Source: Victivallales bacterium (lineage in GTDB: Bacteria; Verrucomicrobiota; Lentisphaeria; Oligosphaerales; Oligosphaeraceae). Taken from it: DNA of 14,432 nucleotides. The stretch's first letter is position 1. Each line of letters begins with the position of its first letter. The translations under genes and the position numbers were made by a program. Location of the stretch: contig JAFTAC010000415.1 of NCBI GenBank assembly GCA_017458805.1, forward strand, positions 1 through 14,432, in the 5' to 3' direction. This document shows, piece after piece, positions 7,842 to 14,417 of this stretch. The notes below the pieces were generated by a model, which saw only the letters and a list, made by a program, of their open reading frames with translations, did not search any database and had not been told where the DNA came from.

Positions 7842-7849
7842 ACCACAAA
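7828..7849. repeat. Palindrome P3 upstream of the ATPase gene
   Basis: The 20-bp core TTGTGGTTTGCAAACCACAA (7829-7848) is a perfect palindrome and extends by one pair on each side. Its centre is 33 bp from that of P2. It lies just past the bioWF stop. Confidence 0.9.
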
Positions 7850-7867
7850 TAAGCTTTTTTAGCTTAT
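7849..7867 (-). terminator. Weak hairpin at the end of bioWF
   Basis: ATAAGCT and AGCTTAT form a 7-bp AT-rich stem around five A residues in the minus-strand transcript, spanning the bioWF stop codon. Only three U residues follow. It may be a weak or partial terminator, letting some transcription into the ATPase gene. Confidence 0.3.
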
Positions 7868-9886
7868 AGTTTGACAAATAAGGGCAGCCGCGCGATGCAG
7901 CTCTTCTTCGGTGTGGGTGGCCATGAGGGAGACGCGCAGGCGTGCGCTCCCCTTTGCAACGGTAGGATAGCGGATGGCGGGAATCAGGATGCCCGCTTCA
8001 TAAAGCTGCTGTGCGACGGCCAAAGCACGCCCCTCGTCACCGATGACGATGGGGATAATCGGGGTTTCAGAAGAGACGTTCAACCCGCCTTCCCGCAGAG
8101 CCTCGCAGAAGCATGCAATATTGCGGTGTAGCTGTTGGACACGCTCTGGTTCCCGCTCGATAAGCTCCAGCCCCGTCAAGGCCGCCTGCGCCGTGACAGG
8201 CGACATGGCAGTGGAGAAGATGAAGCCGCGTGCGGTGTTGCGGAGGTAGTCTGCCAGCAGCTGGGAACATGCGGCGTAGCCACCCTCCGCGCCAACCGCC
8301 TTGCTGAGGGTGCCCATCAGGATGTCAGGGTAGCGGCTCTCGTGAAAATGCTCCTGGATGCCGTGGCCATGCTCGCCCAGAACGCCCGTGGAGTGCGCCT
8401 CATCAATCATGGAGAGCAAATCGTGCTTTTCGCAGATATCGAGGAAGCGCGGAAACTGCAGGATGTCACCGTCCATGCTGAAGACGGCATCGCTGACAAC
8501 CAGGCCATTGGCGCATGGGTTCTCGCGTATTTTCGCCTCCAAATCCGCCATGTCGTTGTGGCGGTAGATAACAACTTTGGCACGGCTCAAACGACAGCCG
8601 TCGATGATGCTGGCGTGGTTGAGTTCGTCGCTGAAAACAACGCTCTCCTTGTCCGCCAGAGCAGCGATGATGGCGGTGTTGGCGGTATAGCCCGTGTTGA
8701 AAAGTACAGCCGCCTCCGTGCCCTTGAAGGAAGCGATTTTACGCTCCAGCGTCTCGTGGAGGTCGGTATTGCCCGTGGTCAGGCGCGAACCCCCTGCCCC
8801 AAAACCGTATTTTTCAAGTGCCTCCGCGCAACGCTGCTTCATCAGCGGATGCGCTGTCAAGTCCAGATAGCTATTGGAGGCCATCAGCACCATCTCGCGC
8901 CCGCCTGATACAACATGCGATGCCTGCGCCGATTCAATGGTGCGCATCGTGCGGAAGAGCTTGTTTTCACGTAGATTAGCGAGCTTTTCACGGAAGCGTG
9001 AAAGATAAGTGTTTTCGCCAGACCGATACGGTCTGGCTACTTCTTTTGCAGGCCCACAGGGCCTGGTAACAGCTTCGACAGACCCAAAGGGTCTGGCTAC
9101 CGCCTCTGGTCTGGCTACCGCCTCTGGTCTGGCTACCGACCGCACAATAACGGGTTGCTTCTCAAGGAAGCGGATAGCGTCAGCAGGAGAAGCAAGGGTG
9201 GTGTCGAAGAGGAAGATGCGCCCACCCTGCTCCGAGCCGAGAGGCTTCATACGGGTGATGCGGCGATAGCCCGCCTTTTGGGAGGCGACATAGCCCGTCA
9301 CGTAGTCGGGGTCGTCGGAGATGCAGATTTCACCGACAACGCCTGGGCAGTTCATCACTTTGGCAGCGAGGACAATGGCCTCCGCAAAGTGGTTCTTCAC
9401 GTCGGAAAGGGGTGGGCTGTCGGTGCGTTCGCAGTCCATGTAGGTTGCACGGACGCCCCGTGCCTGGTCAGGCTCCAGCCGTTCCAGCGTGTGGATGTCC
9501 AGCAGCATGGCGCCACGCATGGCGTAGCTCTCCTGGAGCCGCTGCATGATGCCTTCGATATTGGCGATGCCCTCTTCACGCAGAAAACGCTCCACCTCGC
9601 GCAGCCCCTCCTGCCAGGTATCCACCTCGATTGTCGTCACAGGCGGTGCGTCAAGATAGAGAATCGCCTCTGGCGCCAGCTCCTCGATTTTCAGGTTGAG
9701 GAAGTCGGCGTCGCCTTTGGCGTGGTTCAGACCGCGCGAAACGAGTGCGCGCGCCACATCGGGCAGCTGCTCCTTCGGCAGTATTTTCTCCGCACCAGAG
9801 ATATGGCACTCCTGCCCATTCAGATGTGCGCTGGCGCGCATCTTCAGGCTGAAGAGGTGCTGCGGGTTATGTGGAGCATCCGCCAT
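7859..9886 (-). CDS. bioWF: Bifunctional 6-carboxyhexanoate-CoA ligase / 8-amino-7-oxononanoate synthase
   Basis: One 675-residue protein joins two early biotin enzymes. Residues 1 to about 247 are BioW, which activates pimelate to pimeloyl-CoA with ATP: FSLKMRAS (12-19), CHISGAEK (27-34), RGLNHAKGD (51-59) and SDDPDYVTGYVAS (190-202). Residues from about 295 to 675 are BioF, the PLP enzyme that condenses pimeloyl-CoA with alanine: NSYLDLT (338-344), GFGAGGSRLTTG (361-372), IDEAHSTGVLGEHG (494-507) and TLSKAVGAEGG with the PLP lysine at 529. The linker (about 248-292) is built from VARP repeats encoded by palindromic and tandem DNA repeats. The ATG follows the bioA stop by 3 bp, and AAGGGGG lies upstream. 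BioW-BioF fusions are known; this linker is unusual. Channelling of pimeloyl-CoA is plausible. Confidence 0.93.
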   Translation of the reverse strand: MADAPHNPQHLFSLKMRASAHLNGQECHISGAEKILPKEQLPDVARALVSRGLNHAKGDADFLNLKIEELAPEAILYLDAPPVTTIEVDTWQEGLREVERFLREEGIANIEGIMQRLQESYAMRGAMLLDIHTLERLEPDQARGVRATYMDCERTDSPPLSDVKNHFAEAIVLAAKVMNCPGVVGEICISDDPDYVTGYVASQKAGYRRITRMKPLGSEQGGRIFLFDTTLASPADAIRFLEKQPVIVRSVARPEAVARPEAVARPFGSVEAVTRPCGPAKEVARPYRSGENTYLSRFREKLANLRENKLFRTMRTIESAQASHVVSGGREMVLMASNSYLDLTAHPLMKQRCAEALEKYGFGAGGSRLTTGNTDLHETLERKIASFKGTEAAVLFNTGYTANTAIIAALADKESVVFSDELNHASIIDGCRLSRAKVVIYRHNDMADLEAKIRENPCANGLVVSDAVFSMDGDILQFPRFLDICEKHDLLSMIDEAHSTGVLGEHGHGIQEHFHESRYPDILMGTLSKAVGAEGGYAACSQLLADYLRNTARGFIFSTAMSPVTAQAALTGLELIEREPERVQQLHRNIACFCEALREGGLNVSSETPIIPIVIGDEGRALAVAQQLYEAGILIPAIRYPTVAKGSARLRVSLMATHTEEELHRAAALICQTIS
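9017..9037. repeat. In-frame palindrome 1 in the bioWF linker
   Basis: The core CAGACCGATACGGTCTG (9019-9035) is a perfect inverted repeat with loop ATA, and it extends to a 9-bp stem. On the coding strand it falls in the codons for ARPYRSG. The next palindrome begins exactly 30 bp later. Confidence 0.9.
9049..9065. repeat. In-frame palindrome 2 in the bioWF linker
   Basis: CAGGCCCACAGGGCCTG is a perfect 7-bp stem with a 3-nt loop. It encodes part of TRPCGPA. It has the same plan as its two neighbours, but the arms differ by paired, compensating changes (A to G with T to C, and G to C with C to G). Confidence 0.9.
9079..9095. repeat. In-frame palindrome 3 in the bioWF linker
   Basis: CAGACCCAAAGGGTCTG is a perfect 7-bp stem with loop AAA. 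It encodes part of ARPFGSV and runs directly into the 18-bp tandem repeat. Confidence 0.9.
9090..9138. repeat. 18-bp tandem repeat in the bioWF linker (2.7 copies)
   Basis: GGTCTGGCTACCGCCTCT occurs at 9090 and 9108, and a partial copy starts at 9126. On the coding strand each unit encodes VARPEA. The unit is half of the neighbouring palindrome plus its flank, so it probably arose by duplication of one palindrome arm. The 18-bp length keeps the frame. Confidence 0.92.
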
Positions 9887-9889
9887 GGC

Positions 9890-11107
9890 TCACGCCCCCT
9901 TCACAGGATTCAGCTCAAACCACGCCTTCATCGTGCGGAGCACTTGAAGCAGCTCGTCTTCGCTGATGATATACGGCACCATCGCATAGAGGTAGGTCAG
10001 GAAGGGACGGTTGAAGACACCGCGCTCGGCCGCAAACTGCTTGAAGCCTTCCAGGCTCTTCGCATCACGCACCTCGATGCACGCGCAGCCACCCATGATG
10101 CGGATTTCACGGATGCGCGGATCGGTGAAGCCCTCCAGCTCCTGACGGTAGATGCGTTCAATGGCGGCTATCTTCTCCAGATAATGGTCGCGTTCAAAAA
10201 GTTCAATGGACTTCAATGCAACCCTGCACGCCAGTGCGTTCCCCATAAAGGTGGGGCCGTGCATCAGGGCCTTGGCAGGGTCGTCGCTCAAGAAACCATC
10301 ATAGACGCGATGGTTGGCGACGGTGACGGCGTGGCCGATGTAGCCCCCCGTCAGCCCCTTGCCGAGAACCAAAATGTCGGGCAGCACCAAATCCGCCACA
10401 AAGCGGTTGCCCGTGCGCCCGAAGCCTGTTGCTATCTCGTCGAAAATCAGCAGCACATCGTGCTCATCGCAGAGTTCCCGCGCACGCGTCAGAAAAGCGA
10501 CATCATACATGCGGAAACCTCCCGCACCCTGCAGCAACGGCTCCACGATGAAGCAGCTCAATTCATCGCCATATTGACGGAAGGCCTCCTCCAGTGCGAG
10601 AAGCTCCGTGGGAATATGGATGACATCGCGCCTGGCGTCATTGTTTTCGAAGGCGAAGTGGTAGTCCTCGTCATCCCCCACCTCCATCGCCTTGAAGGTG
10701 TCGCCGTGGTAGGCGTGCTCCAGCGCAAGGATGGTGCGCCGTTTCGAGCCACGGTTCGTGTTGAACTGGAGTGCCATCTTCAGCGCCACCTCCACCGCAA
10801 CGCTGCCTGAATCGGAAAAGAAGCAGTAGTCGAGGTCGCCAGGCAGCCACTCCGCCAGCTTGTCGGAGAGCTGCTGCACGACATCGTGCGTCAGACCGCC
10901 CAGCATCACATGTGCGAATTTCTGCAGCTGGTCAATGATGACCTGGTTGAGTTCGGGGTGGTTGTAGCCGTGGATGACGCTCCACCAGGAGGAGATGGAA
11001 TCAATCAGGTCGAGCCCATCCTCCGTGTAGAGATGCACGCCTTTCGCCGCCTTAACCTTGATGGGCGGTGTCATCGTCTTCATCTGCTGATATGGATACC
11101 AAATCAT
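9890..11107 (-). CDS. bioA: Adenosylmethionine--8-amino-7-oxononanoate aminotransferase
   Basis: This PLP aminotransferase converts 8-amino-7-oxononanoate to 7,8-diaminononanoate, with S-adenosylmethionine as the usual amino donor. The ATG at 11107 (405 residues) has AGGAG six bases upstream, overlapping the bioD stop; in-frame GTG and TTG codons just before it are less likely. Seen in order: WYPYQQMK near the N terminus, DSISSWWSVIHGYNHP, FFSDSGSVAVEVALK, AYHGDTF, IVEPLLQGAGG, the PLP-contacting IFDEIATGFGRTG, LGKGLTGG with the Schiff-base lysine, and HGPTFMGNALAC. Length is normal for BioA. It lies between bioD and bioWF in a tight operon, which settles it against related class III aminotransferases. 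Confidence 0.96.
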   Translation of the reverse strand: MIWYPYQQMKTMTPPIKVKAAKGVHLYTEDGLDLIDSISSWWSVIHGYNHPELNQVIIDQLQKFAHVMLGGLTHDVVQQLSDKLAEWLPGDLDYCFFSDSGSVAVEVALKMALQFNTNRGSKRRTILALEHAYHGDTFKAMEVGDDEDYHFAFENNDARRDVIHIPTELLALEEAFRQYGDELSCFIVEPLLQGAGGFRMYDVAFLTRARELCDEHDVLLIFDEIATGFGRTGNRFVADLVLPDILVLGKGLTGGYIGHAVTVANHRVYDGFLSDDPAKALMHGPTFMGNALACRVALKSIELFERDHYLEKIAAIERIYRQELEGFTDPRIREIRIMGGCACIEVRDAKSLEGFKQFAAERGVFNRPFLTYLYAMVPYIISEDELLQVLRTMKAWFELNPVKGA

Positions 11108-11113
11108 CACCAA

Positions 11114-11118
11114 CTCCT
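11114..11118 (-). promoter_or_regulatory. Ribosome binding site of bioA within the bioD stop
   Basis: The minus strand reads TAGGAG at 11119-11114. The bioD stop TAG is also the start of the Shine-Dalgarno AGGAG, six bases before the bioA ATG. This arrangement couples translation of the two genes and decides the bioA start. Confidence 0.6.
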
Positions 11119-11800
11119 ATTCGTAAAGCGCAGCCAGCGCATCGGCGTCAAACATGAGGTTGCGGTCATTCTCCGCGATGCACGCAAGCACGGGGACTCC
11201 CGCCATCAATTCGCACATTTCACGGTTGTCCTCCTCCATCAAATCGCCTGCGTGGAAGCGGTTGAAGAGGATGCCCTTCACGGGAATCTTCCGTGCCTTC
11301 ATGTACTCGCAGGTGAGGACGACGCTGTTGATGGTGCCAAGCCCTGCGTCTGCCACTATCAGACAGGGAAGATGCAGCGCCAAAATCACATCCTCCAGCA
11401 GTACAAACTGCTCGTCCCTCCGAATCGGGCAGAGGATGCCTCCGCTCCCCTCCATCGTCACAGAGTCGTATTTATCAAGGAGGGAGTGGTACTCCGCCAC
11501 GACACGTTCCATGTTGACGGGATTCCCCTCCAGACGCGCCGCCAAGTGGGGCGATACCGCCCGCTCATAGATGTAGGGACACATCTCCGAAAGTGGCTGC
11601 GGTATCCCTGAAACGCTCTTCACATGCAACGGGTCGCCAGGTATCAGTTTTCCATCGACGCCACGTTCGTTTCCACTGACTGCCGCCTTGAAATAAGCGG
11701 ACTTTCTGCCGCTCTCATGCAGCTTCTTCACAATCAGCCCCGTGACAAACGTCTTGCCGACATCTGTCCCAGTTCCCGTAATAAACAGGCCTTTTCCCAT
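11117..11800 (-). CDS. bioD: Dethiobiotin synthetase
   Basis: BioD closes the ureido ring of dethiobiotin from 7,8-diaminononanoate, CO2 and ATP. The 227-residue protein has the expected length. The P-loop GTGTDVGKTFVTG is near the N terminus (10-22), FKAAVSG (38-44) contains the substrate-site lysine region, EGSGGILCPI matches the family EGAGG motif, and LIVADAGLGTINSVVLT is the adjacent conserved strand. The ATG at 11800 is the first clear start; GGAG lies 13 bases upstream, rather far. It is the first gene of the bioD-bioA-bioWF operon. BioB, the last enzyme of the pathway, is not in the window. Confidence 0.95.
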   Translation of the reverse strand: MGKGLFITGTGTDVGKTFVTGLIVKKLHESGRKSAYFKAAVSGNERGVDGKLIPGDPLHVKSVSGIPQPLSEMCPYIYERAVSPHLAARLEGNPVNMERVVAEYHSLLDKYDSVTMEGSGGILCPIRRDEQFVLLEDVILALHLPCLIVADAGLGTINSVVLTCEYMKARKIPVKGILFNRFHAGDLMEEDNREMCELMAGVPVLACIAENDRNLMFDADALAALYE

Positions 11801-11851
11801 GGTTACAATAAATCTCCAAAACAGTGGGAACCATATACTTGAGTTTTTTGA

Positions 11852-11932
11852 TGCTCTAGGTCTTCTAGGGTAGGTCCACTAGGTTTAAGTCCTCTATGTC
11901 CTCTAGGTCTTCTAGGGCTTAAGTCTTCTAGG
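11852..11932. repeat. Degenerate 9-bp repeat array upstream of bioD
   Basis: Seven units fit TCYTCTAGG with few changes: starts at 11852, 11861, 11875, 11890, 11899, 11908 and 11924. Some abut and some are separated by short spacers containing TTAAG. The 17-mer CTCTAGGTCTTCTAGGG occurs exactly twice (11854 and 11901). The CTAG core is normally scarce in bacterial DNA, so this density is notable. Confidence 0.8.
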
Positions 11933-11953
11933 TGATATCCGCCTGGCAACCAA

Positions 11954-12000
11954 AATATACAATTCCCCAAAAATCTGCCTAATAATATACATTCTCCAAG
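11954..12000. repeat. Pair of AT-rich direct repeats upstream of bioD
   Basis: AATATACAATTCCCCAA (11954-11970) and AATATACATTCTCCAAG (11984-12000) are imperfect copies 30 bp apart, about 150-200 bp upstream of the bioD start. They could be paired binding sites, or duplicated promoter cores, since each holds a TATATT on the bio strand. Confidence 0.5.
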
Positions 12001-12011
12001 CACGAATACAA
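11984..12011 (-). promoter_or_regulatory. Candidate promoter of the bioD-bioA-bioWF operon
   Basis: On the minus strand TTGTAT (12011-12006) and TATATT (11989-11984) are 16 bases apart. It points toward bioD with a leader of about 175 bases that would carry the 9-bp repeat array. The box match is moderate. Confidence 0.3.
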
Positions 12012-12127
12012 ACTGGAGAAGGATTAGAAGACTGTGCCCGTCGTATCCGTTCGCGCCATTAACATAGTGTTTGAACACAGTGCGCCGCCCCCCTACCCAC
12101 TTACGGGGCCTAGCCACTAATCACTAA

Positions 12128-13843
12128 TTACTTCCGCAGCATATTGCGCTGGGTACGGCGCTGCGCAAGCCCCTTGTTGACCTGGATAGGAGCGCCTTCG
12201 GGGGTGCATTCCGCACAGTACATGGCGGCCCCCATTGTCATGGCAAGCGGGATGAAGTCCTGCACCTGCTGGGGGCTCCAGTGCTCCCGCATCAGGTAGT
12301 CTTCGACGACCCGCATCTGGCGCGTCGTGCAGCCAGGGAAATTGGAGATGAAATAGGGCACCATGAACTGGCGCTTTCCAACAGAGCGGCTCACCTTCTC
12401 GAACACCTGGCGGAAACGCTCGAAGACGCCCGCCTCCCCCTTGCGCATCAGCCGCAAAACAGTGGCGTCCAGGTGCTCTGGGGCCACGCTTAACTGGCCA
12501 GGGACGTGGTTGCGGATTATTTTCTCCGTCTGATGGGGCTGCAAGAGCGCCAAATCCATGCGGATGCCCGAGTTGATATAGAGGTGCTTGACGCCTGGTA
12601 TGCGCAGGATGCGGTCGATGAGCTGCATAAGCGGCTTTTCGTCGGCGTTGTAGTTTGGGCAGACCTTCGGGAAGAGGCACGATGAGCGGCGGCACTTCTT
12701 GCACCGCTCCAAATCCTTCCCGCCATGTCCGTAGATATTCCCCGCCGCGCCGCCGATGTCGCTGATGGTGCCATGGAAGTATGGCTGCTTCACAAGGCGT
12801 TCAATGCTGCGCACGATGCTTTCAGGCGTGCGCGAAACGATGTTGCGCCCCTGGTGGCAGACCAGTCCGCAAAAGGCGCAGCCGCCCGGGCAGCCGCGCA
12901 CCACTGTAATGGAATCCCTCACCGTCTCCCATGCAGGTATCTTCTCCTTGTAGCTCCAGTGCTGCACGCCCGTAAAGGGCAGCTCGCTGAAGTGGTCAAA
13001 CTCCTGCGGGGTCATCGGGGGACGAGGCGGCTCCACCAGCAGAATGCGCCCGTTGGTGCGCTGGATGAGACGCCTGCCGCACCAGGGGTTCATCTCCTGC
13101 TCGACGATTTTCGTCTGCCGCATGATGGCGGTTTTGTCCGTGCAGAACTCCTCGTATGAGGGAAGCTCGATGCAGTTCTCGTCCAGCTTGAACTCGGCGG
13201 ATTCGCGTCCGCCTAGGTAGCGGCAGGTACCGCGAATGCCGTCAAGCGACTTGCCGTCGCGGATTCTCGCGAAGATTTCAAGCATGGTGATTTCACCCAT
13301 GCCATAGCAGAGAATGTCAGCTTTGGAATCGACCAGCATGGAGGGGCGCATCTTGTCCTGCCAGTAGTCGTAGTGGGCGACACGCCGCAGGCTGACCTCC
13401 ACGCCTCCCAGGACGACGGGGAGCCCCGGGAACGCCTGGCGCACAAGCTGCGAATAAACGACAGAGGCATGCGGCGGGCAGAGCCCCGTCTTTCCGCCTG
13501 GCGAGTACATATCCTCATGACGCAAGCGACGCCCCGCCGTGTAGAGCTTCACCATGCTGTCCATGTTGCCGCTGGCGACTCCGCAGCCCAGCAACGGACG
13601 CCCGAAGAGCTTGAGGGAATCCGCGTTCTTCCAGTCGGGCTGCGGGATGATGGCCACACGATAGCCTGCGTCCAGCAGGACGCGCGCAATGAGAGGCGGT
13701 CCAAAGGTGGGGTGGTCAACGTAGGCATCGCCCGAGACAATCAATATGTCGATGGCATCCCAGCCACGCGCTTTCATCTCCTCGCGCGTCATCGGCACGA
13801 ATGCCGTCAAGTCGTTGCGTTGCTGTGGTCTGTTGTTCACCAT
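12128..13843 (-). CDS. ygiQ: YgiQ-family radical SAM protein
   Basis: This is a member of the widespread YgiQ (UPF0313) family of radical SAM proteins, whose reaction is not known. I start it at the ATG at 13843 (571 residues) because GGGGGTG lies just upstream and the protein then begins shortly before the conserved PMTREEMKARGWDAIDIL. A start at 13909 would add 22 unconserved residues. Hallmarks: SGDAYVDHPTFG (37-48), YSPGGKTGLCPPHA, LGGVEVSLRRVAHYDYW (145-161), the radical SAM cluster CPGGCAFC (Cys 318, 322, 325), a second Cys set CKKC...C...C (381, 384, 389, 395), INSGIRMDL and QLSVAPEHLD. The C-terminal extension typical of the family is short here. The start overlaps the upstream gene by 7 bp (ATGGTGA). 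Confidence 0.92.
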   Translation of the reverse strand: MVNNRPQQRNDLTAFVPMTREEMKARGWDAIDILIVSGDAYVDHPTFGPPLIARVLLDAGYRVAIIPQPDWKNADSLKLFGRPLLGCGVASGNMDSMVKLYTAGRRLRHEDMYSPGGKTGLCPPHASVVYSQLVRQAFPGLPVVLGGVEVSLRRVAHYDYWQDKMRPSMLVDSKADILCYGMGEITMLEIFARIRDGKSLDGIRGTCRYLGGRESAEFKLDENCIELPSYEEFCTDKTAIMRQTKIVEQEMNPWCGRRLIQRTNGRILLVEPPRPPMTPQEFDHFSELPFTGVQHWSYKEKIPAWETVRDSITVVRGCPGGCAFCGLVCHQGRNIVSRTPESIVRSIERLVKQPYFHGTISDIGGAAGNIYGHGGKDLERCKKCRRSSCLFPKVCPNYNADEKPLMQLIDRILRIPGVKHLYINSGIRMDLALLQPHQTEKIIRNHVPGQLSVAPEHLDATVLRLMRKGEAGVFERFRQVFEKVSRSVGKRQFMVPYFISNFPGCTTRQMRVVEDYLMREHWSPQQVQDFIPLAMTMGAAMYCAECTPEGAPIQVNKGLAQRRTQRNMLRK

Positions 13844-14400
13844 GGTTTCACCCCCTGCGGTGCTGACCGCAGTTGACGCTTCGCGGCGGCCTCCTGCAAA
13901 TCGCGCCAACTGCCAAAACTGCGGTCTGGCTTCACCTCTCGTTGCGCCTCCCCCTCGCCTGCTCCAGAGGCCTGCGCCCCGTGTTCGCCCCCCTCGCCAG
14001 TCTGCTTTTCGCTGTGTGCCTGCGGCGAGGTGGCGGCAGTGCCATCCTGCAAAAGAAGCCGCTGCGCCAACTCCAAATTTGTCGCGGCAGCAGCCAAGCC
14101 TGGCTCCAGTTTCAGGGCTTCACGAGCGGCGTGAACGGCCTCGTAGGCATACTCTCCCGTCCTCTCTGCCTCGTTCTGTGCACGAATGCACAATAGTGCC
14201 GCCAAGTTACTGTACAATCTCGCACGAACTTCAGACTGCCCTGCTTCACACACCTGCACACGCAGTTCATTCAGGTGCGTGTCGGTCGCAGCCGGTGGCT
14301 CTGCGAATAAAAAACCACCTAAAGCAAATAATAGGGCGAGCATCAAATTGGGCGTTAAAGCCCCCCGTAGGGGGGCAATCGCCACAAAGTGGCGAAACAT
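13837..14400 (-). CDS. Small exported TPR-like protein, 5' end uncertain
   Basis: I do not recognise a named family. From the ATG at 14400 it has 187 residues. A hydrophobic stretch (LMLALLFALGGFLFA, about 19-33) with Arg before it and EPP after looks like a signal peptide, so the product is probably exported. Residues of about 50-118 read as one or two TPR-like helix pairs ending EPGLAAAATNLELAQRLL, reminiscent of the TPR partners in Bat-type operons. A Gly/Ala/Glu/Gln-rich linker and a charged C terminus follow. The first 18 residues are encoded by two palindromic repeats. An ATG at 14343 (168 residues) is an alternative without that segment, but AGGG lies 7 bases before 14400. The frame stays open to the window edge, so a longer protein is possible. 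It overlaps ygiQ by 7 bp. Confidence 0.55.
   Translation of the reverse strand: MFRHFVAIAPLRGALTPNLMLALLFALGGFLFAEPPAATDTHLNELRVQVCEAGQSEVRARLYSNLAALLCIRAQNEAERTGEYAYEAVHAAREALKLEPGLAAAATNLELAQRLLLQDGTAATSPQAHSEKQTGEGGEHGAQASGAGEGEAQREVKPDRSFGSWRDLQEAAAKRQLRSAPQGVKPW
14360..14376. repeat. Palindrome at the start of the TPR-like gene (A)
   Basis: GCCCCCCGTAGGGGGGC is a perfect 7-bp stem with a 3-nt loop, the same plan as the bioWF palindromes. It lies within the predicted reading frame, encoding part of APLRGAL. Confidence 0.9.
14379..14395. repeat. Palindrome at the start of the TPR-like gene (B)
   Basis: TCGCCACAAAGTGGCGA is a perfect 7-bp stem with loop AAA, starting 2 bp after palindrome A. 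In frame it encodes RHFVAI. Confidence 0.9.
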
Positions 14401-14417
14401 AGGATAGCCCTGGGTGA

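Larger units (their letters stand above)
11801..12127. other. Repeat-rich 327-bp gap between ygiQ and the biotin operon
   Basis: I see no convincing gene here. The gap holds, from left to right, an array of 9-bp TCTTCTAGG units, a pair of AT-rich boxes 30 bp apart, a near-palindrome GTGTTTGAACAC at about 12069-12080, and a doubled CACTAAT next to the ygiQ stop. A minus-strand frame beginning GTG is open across nearly all of it and ends two bases before bioD, but its predicted protein has no family features and is partly made of the 9-bp repeats. The bio operon promoter must lie in or near this gap unless transcription comes through from ygiQ. Confidence 0.6.

Noticed and set aside
9155..10810. 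A 551-codon plus-strand frame opposite bioWF and bioA
   Set aside because: It is antisense to two genes with clear catalytic motifs, and its translation shows no domain. Long open antisense frames are common in GC-rich genes.
11801..11832. TTGTAACC immediately before the bioD start on the minus strand, resembling half of a BirA operator
   Set aside because: The matching GGTTnACAA arm is not found at 14-16 bases on either side. A lone 8-bp half-site is expected by chance.
12060..12115. GC-rich stretch with GGGGC/GCCCC after the ygiQ stop as a terminator
   Set aside because: The stem is short with a loop of about 12 bases, and no U-run follows on the minus strand.
11803..12117. A 104-codon minus-strand frame from GTG that spans the gap between ygiQ and bioD
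   Set aside because: It starts with GTG without a ribosome site, is partly made of degenerate 9-bp repeats, and its product shows no family motif. The coincidence that it ends two bases before bioD is noted but not enough.
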